This document shows, piece after piece, positions 47,801 to 57,708 of a stretch of 64,000 nt of DNA; positions within the stretch are counted from its first letter, which is position 1; every line of letters starts with the position of its first letter. A program made the translations under genes and the position numbers. The notes under the pieces were generated by a model, which saw nothing but the letters and a program-made list of their open reading frames with translations, ran no database searches and was not told the DNA's origin. This DNA is from Membranipora membranacea (taxonomy: Eukaryota > Bryozoa > Gymnolaemata > Cheilostomatida > Membraniporidae): the NCBI GenBank assembly GCA_914767715.1, contig OU612071.1, forward strand, positions 12,013,493 to 12,077,492. The letters run 5' to 3'.

Positions 47801-48042
47801 TCTATATAGTCGTATCTAGAAAGAGCTTTGAGCTCTGTGGCACTGCAATTAGTGATTTAGTATTATACTTTGATGTATCAGCGGTAGATGAGGGATTCAT
47901 AGAGATAACTTTTTGGGTTGAAACTAACAACCTACATTACGGTTTTATGATTGAGTTCGATTTCCAATTAATGCCTTTTCCTGAATCAGCTTACAAATCA
48001 TCCGAGAATGATGTGGTATATTTTTATGAGGATACCGGATGA
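35802..48042 (+). CDS. Type II membrane protein with amplified stalk exons and CUB-like domain (gene 2)
   Basis: Tandem paralogue of gene 1. Exons: 35802-36009, 38226-38330, 38773-38835, 39371-39451, 40710-40790, 41344-41424, 42088-42168, 45120-46265, 46963-47153, 47755-48042. They total 2325 nt, 774 aa, all joins in frame. Residues 1-18 are a basic tail, 19-43 the membrane helix (GACYALVL end), then coiled coil SQLEELKDKMADMEG. Residues 126-233 are four copies of a 27-residue spacer (YPTKQPV…QQLG). Residues 234-615 form a coiled-coil stalk with three perfect-length 58-residue repeats (SLYxQL, NLDKSTT, MNQHIEMMASMND) rich in N-x-S/T sequons. Residues 616-774 form a CUB-like domain (cysteines, ITLHEFD across the intron, YGFMIEFDFQL strand). 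All internal exons through exon 8 are phase 1-1. It lacks gene 1's 99-nt exon. The donor after 47153 is GTTAGT; reading through would stop three codons on. Likely plasma-membrane, extracellular C-terminus; function unknown. Confidence 0.83.
36063..36245. repeat. Head-to-head SINE pair in gene 2 intron 1
   Basis: A minus-strand copy (reverse-complement B box in AATTCGAACCTACAACTC; A box complement CGATTGCGCAATC) ends at 36205, followed by a plus-strand truncated head GGTGAGATGGCGCAGTCGGTTA. Gene 1 has the flanking sequence uninterrupted, so insertion followed the gene duplication. Confidence 0.75.
36556..36823. repeat. Foldback element with two opposed tRNA-like heads
   Basis: The outer ends CGATCGGCATT…CCCCACAC and GTGTGAGGATTTTCAATGCCGATCG are inverted. 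The left half read on the minus strand has GTCGTGGTCCGATGGTAGTGG and a B-box-like GGGTACAACACCC. The right half on the plus strand has GCGCAGTGGTAGCGGCG and GGTTTGTGACCC. A related single unit with the same GATGTGATACAAAATA flank lies at 25425-25560. Confidence 0.65.
37205..37410 (+). repeat. tRNA-like SINE plus ACCCGAC-rich tail
   Basis: Head ATCCATAGCATAGTGGTTAAG, B box GGTTCGAGTCC, then CACTCTAGTAGTTGA and several GACCCGAC repeats ending in CTGAATACAACACT. A near copy is at 43036-43255, where it forms part of a larger inverted-repeat element. Confidence 0.7.
37525..37725. mobile_element. GGGGGTCTTTCAATTAG MITE, diverged
   Basis: TTTTCAATTAGAATGGGCATTGC left part, CACTATCACCCGCTGAAAATT, a rearranged middle (GGTTATACTTCCTTCCAATG) and the right part CGATTTTGGCAGTTTTTAACTG. 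It shares the rearranged middle with the 43366 copy and gives the empty site for the insertion found there. Confidence 0.7.
39774..40139. mobile_element. TACCCTATAGGAGTTTA MITE carrying a tRNA-like gene (inverted copy)
   Basis: Same terminal repeats as 21889-22239. The tRNA-like unit is on the minus strand (reverse-complement B box in GGGATTCAAACCCAGG) and the ATCCTAAATGCCGCG block is at the right end, so the element is inverted relative to the gene 1 copy. An extra TTTAATTTAGCTAGAG step is present near its left end. Confidence 0.78.
42356..42601. mobile_element. GGGGGTCTTTCAATTAG MITE after the last spacer exon
   Basis: Complete-length member with left end GGGAGATCTTTCAATAACAA and right end TTCTAATTAAAAGACCCCC, the CTCACTCATAATGTATATAG core and the GTGAGTGAGCGATTTCTGAG motif. 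Confidence 0.85.
42604..43258. mobile_element. Inverted-repeat element TTAGTGTTGTATT…AATACAACACTAA with SINE inside
   Basis: The left end ATTAGTGTTGTATTGAG faces the right end CTGAATACAACACTAAT. Inside are GAGTCGGGTCAAGTCG / CCCGACTTGACCC inverted motifs, the dispersed repeat 42838-43010 and the tRNA-like SINE 43036-43130. The terminal repeats are about 16 bp; no target duplication was resolved. Confidence 0.55.
43366..44246. mobile_element. MITE split by a 653-bp insertion
   Basis: MITE left part 43366-43539 (GGGGATCTTTCAATTAGAAT…) and right part 44193-44246 (GCGATTTTGGCTGTTTTTAACT…). The insertion 43540-44192 is flanked by TAGATAGCGA on both sides (43530-43539 and 44193-44202), and the related MITE at 37525-37725 shows the unsplit order. 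The insert has no recognisable gene; the minus-strand frame at 43881-44120 has no supporting motif. Confidence 0.75.
44320..45000. mobile_element. Element with ~75-bp imperfect terminal inverted repeats
   Basis: The left arm around 44350-44425 (TTTTTAGTATCATTCT, CAATTTAGAAAACTGCCATA, AAGTTTATTTACAAC) pairs with the complement of 44905-44980. The ~480-bp interior holds GTTTATACAAAATAGTACCT and related GTACT palindromes. There is no coding frame. It lies just upstream of the large stalk exon of gene 2 and is absent at that place in gene 1. Confidence 0.7.
46495..46860 (+). pseudogene. Fossil open frame in the penultimate intron of gene 2
   Basis: Counterpart of the intron relic in gene 1. Here the first frame is open through MQCNQDLIDRYRPIFGANN and NHDLLLKDLSMSDDSW. 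A +1 shift then continues as DAKVGYDLITKVGHLNS and FMAIPHVDAQC. The source protein is unknown. Confidence 0.42.
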
Positions 48043-48086
48043 GGGTCCATGAGTATTATGATGATGATGATTTTCAATTTTTTTAG

Positions 48087-48206
48087 TTCACTTTCAAATT
48101 AATGCCTTTAACTGAATCAGCTTACAATGCAACCACAGATGGTGTGGAATATTATTTGGATTATGCAGTTTATTTTTTTGAGTATTATGAAACTTATTAT
48201 TCATAA
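48087..48206 (+). pseudogene. Extra copy of the terminal CUB exon end
   Basis: After an acceptor-like TTTTTTTAG, a 39-codon open frame (FTFKLMPLTESAYNATTDG … stop at 48204-48206) duplicates the end of exon 10 just upstream. TESAYNATTDG is closer to gene 1's TESAYKATIDH than to gene 2's own PESAYKSSEND. It could be an alternative last exon or the stump of a third paralogue. Confidence 0.5.
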
Positions 48207-48279
48207 ACTTTCTTTCCATGTGAAAAACCAATATGTCTAATTTAATTTTAACTGTCTTATTTTAATTTATAAGAAATTG

Positions 48280-48285
48280 AATAAA
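48280..48285 (+). promoter_or_regulatory. Candidate polyadenylation signal, gene 2
   Basis: AATAAA 238 bases after the gene 2 stop and 74 after the end of the extra terminal exon copy, so it could serve both. Confidence 0.5.
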
Positions 48286-48639
48286 ATCTCATTTCAAAGC
48301 TTTCATTATTTATTGCTTATGATGTCAGTACAGAGTTAATTCATAAGGATATAAAATTATATGGGAAGCCTTGGCGATGAGAAGACAGCTATATTATGAA
48401 TGTTTATTGGGTCAGGCTTCAGAACTCAAAATTTCATAAAATTATGCATGTAGAATGAAAGCCAACCCCTGAGTTCATCTCTTTATCTGGAAAGGTTTTG
48501 CATGATGTTGTGAGCTCTCCACAAATCTTATTCTTATCTGGTTCAAGCGATCAATTGATTCATTTAAAGTCGAAAGTGACTGACAAAAGTCTGGCTCAGA
48601 TCAGGGAGAATGGAACATTTTTTCCTGCTCAGACTCACA

Positions 48640-48699
48640 GCCAGCCCTTAAAAGCGTCCGGGATGGCGATCGCCATCCCGAAAGCTTTTAAGGGCTGGC
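48640..48699. repeat. 60-bp near-perfect palindrome
   Basis: GCCAGCCCTTAAAAGC at the left pairs with GCTTTTAAGGGCTGGC at the right around the central GGCGATCGCC, with two mismatches in 30 pairs and no loop. It interrupts sequence otherwise homologous to the gene 1 3' flank (AAAGTGACTGACAA just before it). Confidence 0.93.
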
Positions 48700-50660
48700 A
48701 TAAATGACTGGGGCTTGACCAGTAGTTGGGGGACCACTCCAAACACATTTTGATGTTCATGATAAGCTGCAGAACTCAATATTTGCGTTTCGATGGCCAC
48801 TGAGAACGGCAGGATAGAGGCTTATGGATGTTGATTTTTTTACATTGAGAAGTAGGCAGGTTTTTCGCAGTAGCTTGAAGTGTGATTCCAGGCTTGATGA
48901 AGAGCACTTGGGCCAGTGAATAGTATACTTGCTTGATGTGGTGTAGAATCATGCACTATACATTCTCCTTTGTATATTTTGTAATACATAGCGATATAAT
49001 CTGCATATTTGACGAATAGATGGACAAAAGTCTTTTGTGAATACGTTCCAGGGAGAAGGCCTAAGAACCTGTCCCATGGTACTCCTGGAGTTGTATCCTT
49101 GAGAGAGGACATGTATCATCTGATCTTTACACATTGCTGGCAATTGTTCAGAACTCACAATCACAATTAATTTTTTAATTGATGCTCCACTACATGGGCT
49201 GTCAGATAATAAGACTCCAGATAAAATCATCTCTACTTGCCGGTTTTGTTGAGGCGCTTTTCAATAATTGATAGCAGCTGGTGTGAACTCGACATCTTGA
49301 TTATTTTTATTCGATTTCGCTCTACAAGAGTTATCAGACTAAACGACCTCTTATTAAAAAATATTAATAAATATTTTACTTGTAATAAATACAAGTATCA
49401 GTGATTTGATCTCGATAAATTCTTGTGCAAAAATTATCAAGATTTAATAACTTCAATAGCACGATGCAACTGTATTATTGTAAGATCATAACCACTTAAA
49501 CTGAAAATAGAAAAGTTGATCAGAGGTGATAAAATGATTTAAAAGCAATCCAATACAAAAATACATAAATTGTCTAGTCTTAATTTTTACAAGTACAGAC
49601 AACTACCAACTTTAAACCTGCACAATAACGCAAAGATACAAAAGTAATATCGGTCATAAATGCAATCAGAGAAAAAGCGGTATCAACAACTGAACACTGT
49701 ATAGAGAAAAATTTGATGCTGAACACCGCATATCAGCTATGAAGGAGGGAGAAAAATATCATTGACTTAAATTATTTGTCCTGATGTCGATAACCTTATA
49801 AGGCTGTCAGTCTAAGAAGAGTTACGCTGCTTGAGTATTTAGGCATTGAAGTCTGAATCGTCATAGCAATATGATGAACAAGCTACAAAATAAACAGCAA
49901 GGTTGATAGTAAGACCATAAGTCTTTATCTGTAGATATAACTTAATGAAGTATGAACCAACAAGTTATTTACTAACAACAAGGTTAACACTTGAGGCACC
50001 AATGCTATCATCCGATCGCATACGTGTTACTCCTGCCCAATCCGGAATGAGTTGATTCTTAACATTCATAATATATCCATATTTACGATAATAATATGTG
50101 TTTTTGGCTTGAGAAGCATTTATTTCAATGTATTACCTAGTTTGCAGAACAGTACAGCCATTATAGCTTTAACACAAGTTTGTTGTCAGAGTGCTTACCT
50201 TACTGGATCTCGTGTTTATTATTGTGAATGGTATATCTGGTAACTGGTGTCCATGACATGACACACGCAGGAAACCCTAAACAAATCAAAACAGTAAATC
50301 AAGAACTGAGACATCTACGTCTAAATTTGCCTAGGTCAAGTTGAAGTGGAAGATAATCACATGTTAAAGGACAACCCTATATGACGGATAGATTGGACAA
50401 AACAGCTCAATGTGCTTGGCTAAAGCAAAGAGTCCAAAATGTTGGGGCAGCAAAACTCAACCTCCACTTTGTGTTTTTTCCGTACCCACAATACCAAACT
50501 ATGATAATTAAATGACTACATAAACACTCAATCTCGCAGCATACCTAATGTTTGTGACAAAATAAACCAACCAACCAACCAACCAACCCTAGCATTCCTC
50601 TTTTCTATCAAAGAAGTAACTGATCCTCAGAGCTGATCCCTAAATATTACGCAACATACC
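48700..50660. other. Gene-free stretch with weak minus-strand frames
   Basis: Overlapping minus frames at 48840-49112 and 48949-49230 (90 and 93 codons, with a SEQLPAMCKDQM stretch and a frame shift near 49095) could be a transposon relic, but no domain is recognised. From 49300 to 50550 the sequence is AT-rich and featureless apart from a (CCAA)n run at 50571-50590. Confidence 0.4.
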
Positions 50661-50715
50661 TTTATTTTTCTGTTGATGAACAGTCGAAGCTGACAAACAG
50701 CTTTTTGCCATATCC

Positions 50716-50868
50716 CTAATTGAGTAAATTCTCAATGTCCATCAAGTATCCAAGTGTAGGTGCAAAAAAGGATGCATGATGTTCTGCACCAGTGATAAGC
50801 TCAGTTATATCCTCGTCAAACTTTTTTTTTGGATCCGAACCGCTTTGGAAGCTGATGATGGTAGCCAT
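50716..50868 (-). CDS. Small hypothetical protein or terminal exon, 50 aa
   Basis: The minus-strand ATG at 50866-50868 opens MATIISFQSGSDPKKKF … TLGYLMDIENLLN and stops at 50716. Just upstream on the same strand is a good acceptor (TGTTGTTTTAG ending near 50903), so the ATG would lie in a second exon behind a 5' UTR intron. An AATAAA lies downstream near 50665. Composition is balanced (acidic and hydrophobic, no repeats), unlike the surrounding noise. There is no signal peptide or membrane segment. No family is recognised. Confidence 0.33.
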   Translation of the reverse strand: MATIISFQSGSDPKKKFDEDITELITGAEHHASFFAPTLGYLMDIENLLN

Positions 50869-50949
50869 GATTAGGATTCAACAGCAGTTTGGAGAAGCTA
50901 AAACAACATAGAAAAGTTCATTGATGATATTTTTCAAGTTTCAAGTTTG

Positions 50950-53900
50950 GTAATAAAAACAATATTGTGGATACCATGGTGGTGGTTAAGTGGTGGTTAA
51001 GTGGTGGTTTATGGTAAATGGTGGTTAATGGATACCACACATAGTATCATAGAGTGACAAGGAGAGTGATATGAATTAACAGACAGAGAAGAAGACAGAA
51101 GACAGAAGACAAAATTTCTGTATATTAACCAGCCCTTGGAAATACTAGAATCGATTCATGATAATTCAAGTAGTCTTTATTGCTATCAAGGGTATGTTTA
51201 GATGTATCAAACCATCCATGAGGAATGACACATAGCCAATGTTTTAGAGCAATCCTGTTGCCCGCTTGTAGAGTTGCATGGTAGAATAAAAGATGTAAAT
51301 AGCTTTACCAAATTTCAGCAGCAAAGCTGGGGTGTGAAATTGAAAGATTTTTGTCCAGTTTGCTGTGAACTATGTGTCAAAAGAGGCCAGCAATAGGACG
51401 AAAGCTCATTGGATCAAAATGTATTATAAAGATGAATACTGTACCATATTTGTTTTATTTTCAGTTCAATTTTAGCTGATAGAAGACACGGTAATATAAA
51501 CATCCTTGTGCGCAGTATAATTTGACAGGTATTGATCGGTTGCCGTATTGTTTTTAAGCCCACAGGTTTCACAAAGGTGGTGGGAGGTTCTCTAGATCAA
51601 TGCATTGATTGTAATTTGTATCTGGGTGTCCCTATGAGAATAAAACGCCTAAGAGCTCGGAGCAGAGTTTTCAGTGGGAGTTGGACATAAAGCAGTAGAT
51701 TATCAAACAATCTACACTTGTCATCGAAAACAGATTGCAGGACATTGAATAATGTAAATTTTGTATGTCAACCGACCCGGCTATATTCGGCTGCTTGTTG
51801 TTAGTAGTAACGCTAATCGCAAACATGAATTTATGTTTCCATCCTTACGGCAGCAAATTTTTCAAATCCGGACAGCAATTAGCAGCGTTTTTGAATCTTC
51901 TAATTGATAGCCATTGGATGAGTTTCGCAAAGTATAACAACAGCAGGCTCTGGATGTCATTTATAACGCATGGGTTAGACTGACCTCCCTTTTAGGGGTT
52001 GGATGGCTGGGAATCAGTGGCAGACTGTAATGGTGTAGGATGGTCATAACCAGCGTGGTATTGAAGTCTGAAACCATCATAGGAAACTATTTACATATCC
52101 GATCAGTAGAGATTTGAAGACTTCACCAACAGCCTGTCAGCTTGATTGAGAGGAAAACCTAAAACGAGACAGTAAAAATAGATTGTGTAGTGTATAAATT
52201 CAAGACAGTTTTATTTATACTCACTACAATGTGACACTTTATCTTGCCTCCAAAAAATAGTTGAGTAGTTGTTCAAAACACTCAATCTACAAAACAATTC
52301 ATCATTATAATTGTGGATATTGTGATAACCAAAATCTATAATGTTGTGATGTAATATAGTCCACTGAAAGTGGTCAAAAAAGTACACATGCTCAAACTTA
52401 ATCAATCATAATAAGCGCTACATGCGCAGATCAGGCATATCTTTGGGAGGGAGGGGGGGAGGGTGTTTCTATGCATATCTGAGCCTAGGGTCACACCAAG
52501 GCAAGATGATCAACTACCAACGTGTTTAAAAGTTAAATTATGTGCACCAAGTGACATCACAGACAGTAGTTAGATGATTGTATTTAGAATATTTCTTGAG
52601 TGACATTTTATAGATTTGTCATGTGCGAAAGTTATTACAAGAGCTGAAATCAGTTCCCTGAAACTGTAACACAATATCCTTTGACTACCGCGGCATAAAC
52701 TGTCAGGCCAAGTCTGTTGCACATGAACTGGACTTGGACTTAGATTTGCCAACCTACGTCAAGAGGATGACGAAAATCCTTCACGCATCTACGTTAATAA
52801 TGTTATATTGCTATCATTTTCAGTGTGTTGCATACAGGGCCTAAATTTTTTATAAATGTTAGTATAGTCAAACAACTGAGAGCTTCTTGGTAAAATTAGC
52901 GGTTAACCTTACTCTAAGAATCTATGTTTAAGTACCACCGGTGGTTAAGAGTTGATTTTGAGTGAACTCGATTATCTCCACATTTTGGCCTGTGTTTCTG
53001 GTGCCCGGTTACAGATAAAATAATGAAGACTGTAGTTACAGAGGTTTTGCCATGTTATGATCAGGTGGTTTCAGTGAGCATATCAGATAATGTCTCCTAT
53101 CATATCTCAACCATTCAGCTTAGAACGAACTGGCTGTGGTATGGTTTGAAGGGAAAATATATGTGAACATTCACAAGACTTCACTAACCGCAAGTATGTA
53201 ATTCTATTTCTTTAATTTACTTTATATTGCTGTTATTGTTGTGTGTCAGGTTTTGCTTGGTTGCCAAACAAATTTTTGTTGCAACACTCCTTAACCCTAA
53301 AGTGTATATGGAAATTGAACAATGGCACTGCCATACTGCTCTATTATAGAAGGTTGAATATCGGGACTCATGGATAACTCATTCCGCGTAAACTTTTTAT
53401 GTAAAATAATAACACATTTTCTTCAAGGGGAGGGGGGGAAACAGTTATCAGTCTAAGATTGGACACGTCATTGAAAACTCAATACTAGAGGTGCTTGCTA
53501 ATACAGTGAGTTGTAGCGTATACTTATATTATTGTAGCTGTACTCACAACCAATCTTACATTTTCACAGCCGCACAGCTCTATAACATCTTATTCTAAAG
53601 CCATCATGTCCTTGCATCACTTTCACCTGCTTCGGTTTTGCTGTAATCAGATAAAATCAATTGTAGATGATGGCTTTTGGCCACTTAGAAATTTGAGACA
53701 CACATCTTAGATACACCAATACAGCCTCCCCATTTCACCAAAATTATATATATTTGAGATACTTTTACACACAACCTGTAGTAATTGAAATATTATTACA
53801 CTCAACTAAGGCTTTCTGCATTGATAACTACTGAGTCATGATCATAATTACTGCATGCTATGCTCAACTGTATTTATTCCAGTCATTATCTCTTTTAGCC

Positions 53901-54735
53901 AGCACAATAGCACACTATTTAAGTTGTAACTTGGAGAAGGTGGGGTCAAAACATTGGCATAGCTCTGGGAACTGGCGCGTTCTGGGCTGTCGCTGACACA
54001 TAGTCGGAAAACCCTGACTGGCATTCTGGGATGACATCTGCTTAGCCGGCAAAATCCATGACTGGTGGTATTCCACTACATAGATTGAGCATACATACAG
54101 ATGGTCAAATGGCCATTACAACTAACTTGCTCAACTATCTGACCTAACAAGGTTACACACTTATCACACACCATTGGTATCCAATCCATTCCATTCATAC
54201 TCTCACCTGGACATACTGACTTACAAACTCGACATCTATCTCTCTGGTAATTATTATTTACATCTAAGCCTTCTTGCATACTGATATAAATCTTAGCTGG
54301 GCTAAGTTGAACCACCTTGCGATTGCTTCCAACCACATATCACAATATTACATATTAATTCTGTTAGGTCATAGGTCTGGGGACTTTTGTACGTAACCAA
54401 AGATATGATCGGTTACTTTAAAAAGAATAAACTGGAAAAGTCTATGTGTGAGCTGACAGTTTTAACAGACTCCCTATAACATAGCTTAGTTTTATTTTTT
54501 TAGTTTTACAGGCATCAGGCTAGCATCTATAACTTGTCTCCCTTTTGTTCAATTTGGATTTATGATTTTTACACACTAAATTTGCAACCGAAATCATTAT
54601 TATGACTTCAAGTCCAAGCAGATTTGATTTCACATTCACTCCGGAGGCGGAGAGGCATTTTTGATCAGGCGGTGAGTGATCATGACCTGTTAGGGAGCTC
54701 GTTACCAAATCACGCAGTCATTGTTAAAAGAAACA
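50950..54735. other. Gene-free stretch with simple repeats
   Basis: GTGGTTAA repeats at about 50983-51030, AGAAGACAG repeats at 51088-51110, and G-rich runs at about 52446-52462 and 53430-53440. The minus-strand frame at 54076-54336 contains CRVCKSVC and CDKC, zinc-binding-like spacings, but lacks an ATG at its upstream end. I do not call it a gene. Confidence 0.4.
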
Positions 54736-54739
54736 GAAT

Positions 54740-54850
54740 ATGCAATTTGGGAACAAATTTTCCTATTTGACAGACCAAATAAGCGATGATTTTGAGCAAA
54801 GTGCGAGTGATGATTTGTTTAAAAAGCCTCGCTCGTTATAATTGGATGAC
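54740..54850. mobile_element. GGGGGTCTTTCAATTAG MITE fragment
   Basis: The right half of the family only (CAATTTGGGAACAAATTTTC, AAATAAGCGATGATTTTGAGC, CTCGCTCGTTATAATTGGATG). The end is replaced by a duplicated GGATGACCAGCTAGTG. Confidence 0.65.
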
Positions 54851-56009
54851 CAGCTAGTGGATGACCAGCTAGTGATCTCAGTTCCCAATGGCTGACTATT
54901 TGATGAATATATGTTTATGTACACTCTGAATAAACTATTTGGAAGCAATAGGACAAATATTGATGAATGAATGCCAAGACTGAGCAATCCAGAACAAGAT
55001 TCGCCTATACGCTGCTAAAACTAAACGCCTAAACATTGCTCTGATGAAAATATAATGGTCCAACCCCTCTCTTCATTTCCCCATTGCTTTACATGCAAAT
55101 TATATTGACTTCCCACCTCCAAAAGCCTGCTTCAGGTTCTTTCAATTCTTTAACCAGACCACTCAAATGGCCTGCTTCTGCTCTGCCATACTTGAGAGTG
55201 TCGGATGGAAACTTATTGTAAGATTTTCTTCGGCGCACCCACAAACACAGCAAGTGCATTTTTACAGGTTTACCAGCTAATTTTGTCTAAACTGACTCGT
55301 CTGCATAAAGCGCCCCAAATTGATTTTGCTAAATTTGTTTAAAACCTCTATCACTGATATTTCATTTGCAGATCCACCAGGGAACATTTTCATGCTTCAA
55401 TATCACTGACTGCAGTACTATCAACTTGCCTAGGTCCTGATTTGACATCAGTCATACTAATCATTTTAATTTTGAGGAGGGGTGCAAAAAGTTGACCTAA
55501 TTAAATTACAGGTGTATTACCTAATGGTGAGCATGGCGATTGCCAATGACATCAAAATGCTGCCCTAGAAAGCTAGAGCATGTATCCTACAAGGAACCGG
55601 GATTTTATGACAATCGGGGCATTATAGACATATCCAGACATGTTGTAGACACAGGCACTCGACGAGTATTCGCTTACTTTTTCAGCCATCTGTTTTCAGT
55701 AGTTTCGGAAATATGACCCTCTGATAATTGCACTCTCGGTAACAACATGCCCTCATCCAGATACCTAGTTGGAAAAAAGTAATACTGGGGTCAACAGCCT
55801 ACTCTAGTCACACTACCATGTATGTTTCAATATCTATTTTGTCTTTACCGCATAAAGAGTTGCCTGCTCTTGATACCCGAGCAAGCAACTCCCGTTTACA
55901 GGTTACTGTGGGTTAACTGAGCCATTAGAATACCAAGAATACAGCAAACTAAGTAAGAGTGCATGTCACCTGTCACTCTTAACGGGTGTAGTCACAAACA
56001 GAAGCTTTC

Positions 56010-56462
56010 ATTGTTGATTGTTCCAGCCCCCAGCATTCTAGGGTGTATACCTCTCCTGTGTACTTGTCTACTGACTGACTCATGGAAAGACATGTGGCAG
56101 CATGGAAAGACATGCTGACAAGCTGGAAAGACAGCTAAACCAACTGCAAGAGGTCCCAGCAATGGGCCATGTAAGGCGAATAACCCTAACACGCACGCTG
56201 TGTTCCATAGGGTGGCAATGGTGGATTGGAATGTGCTGTGGGATGAGAGAACACAACTCCGAGTAGTGAAAAGCGGGTTATCTAATTAGCGCCATCGACC
56301 CATTCTTTTTTGGGGATCGTGAGATGGCGCAATCGGTTAGCGCGCTTGCTATTCACTGCCAGGCGATAAGTGCCGCAGGAGTTGTGGGTTCGAGTCCCAC
56401 TGGGGGAGCTTTCATTGTTGATTGTTCCAGCCCCCAGCACCCTAGGGTGTTTACCTCTCCAG
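56010..56462 (+). repeat. tRNA-derived SINE with an extra tail copy (right duplicate)
   Basis: Counterpart of the 1097-1560 element, with the same A and B boxes (head starts near 56312) and the same headless tail upstream. It was already present before the segment duplicated. Confidence 0.75.
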
Positions 56463-56571
56463 GTAATAAATTATATATATATACAAATACATATAAATGA
56501 AGACTGACATCTGCTGGTTTTCTGTTTGCAGACATCTGGTGGCGTGAACAGCTCGAGGAGAGAATTCTGGT

Positions 56572-57708
56572 ATGAGAGTTCTTCGGCCCCAGGCAACCTG
56601 CAAAGATAAAAGTAAACAGCAATCAGATAGCGGGAGAGAGGCTAAGCGTGTGGGGAACTTTGTGGTTAACACGGACATGATGCTGTATGCGCTGCAGGAC
56701 TTCCAAAAGGGACACAGGACATTGGAAACTTCCAGGATTGTCTCATCGGTTCTACAAAGCAGCGCAGGAGAGCAGGAGGGGCAGAAGAGGGTAGCTACCA
56801 ACAAACAGTTCGGACATGCTGTGCAGGATAGCTGCCTTGGCATGCACGGGGCATGTCAGCCGTTTGCATCACTAGACATGTCACCGCTGGCTCCATCAAA
56901 CTGCCAAAAGCTGGCCAAGCTGGTGGACAATGAGATGACAGACATAAATAACAGAGACCTGAACAGACTGGCAGCGGAAAAATTTAATGATAACAAACTA
57001 TGATGCCTGAGCGGGGGAGGGAGGGGAGATTGCCATAATCCGTTGACAGCCGCTACAATTCAGTAAGGTTTGGCAATAAAGAGAAGATTGGCCTATGTGC
57101 GGTAACAACTGCCATCAGACAACGATGGGCAGGGTGCAAAGCCCTATCAGGCTTTGATGAGAACGAGGCCAGAAAAGTGGACTGTTACAGCTCAGTCCGA
57201 CCCCTCTCACCCGGGCAACTCACAGGTTAGAGCTATAAAGAAAGTGAATTTCAGGAAAAAGACATTCAGTTGCGCCAGGGTAAAGACAATTCACTCACTT
57301 AAGAAGTTGGTGGCAAAAGATGTCAAGTGCCGTTCGAGTATCGTTGCACAGCAGTTGTCCAAGCTGGGTTTATCAATAATCCAAGTAAATCATCTGGTCA
57401 GCACGGCCGTGGAGTGCTTCGACGGCAATCATCAGATGTGTTCCAGACTGGTTGGCAGCAGCTGCTGCGGGACAGAAGAGGACAACTGGATGCTCAGTAG
57501 TTCACTGTTCCGGTCTGGGGTGTATAAACTGCAACGAAGAAGAGAAAGAAAAAAACTGTTAGATGTTTTCAATATACGCCTTCATACCAACGCCCTTCAA
57601 GCGACAAAGCTTGGAATTAGTACGCAGCGCAACCAGGCATTTAACAGGGCATTGATTAAAAATATGCTAAAGAATGTCCTATTTAGTAGCCAAGAGCAAA
57701 TACCATGA
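56572..57708 (+). pseudogene. Decayed Mutator-like transposase (right duplicate)
   Basis: Better preserved than the left copy: the first 143 codons (56572-57003) stay in one frame before a stop. The frame is then lost through 57004-57156 and reopens at the ATG of 57157 to the stop at 57708. The C-terminal frame is identical to the left copy apart from one Met/Val difference. The catalytic middle of the protein is missing or shifted, so it is a fossil. Such an element could have supplied the transposase for nearby palindromic MITEs with 9-bp target duplications (see 19746-19845); that link is inference. Confidence 0.58.

Noticed and set aside
54076-54336. Zinc-finger-like gene on the minus strand
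   Set aside because: The CRVCKSVC and CDKC spacing is suggestive, but the frame has no ATG at its upstream end and no splice site or homologue could be argued.
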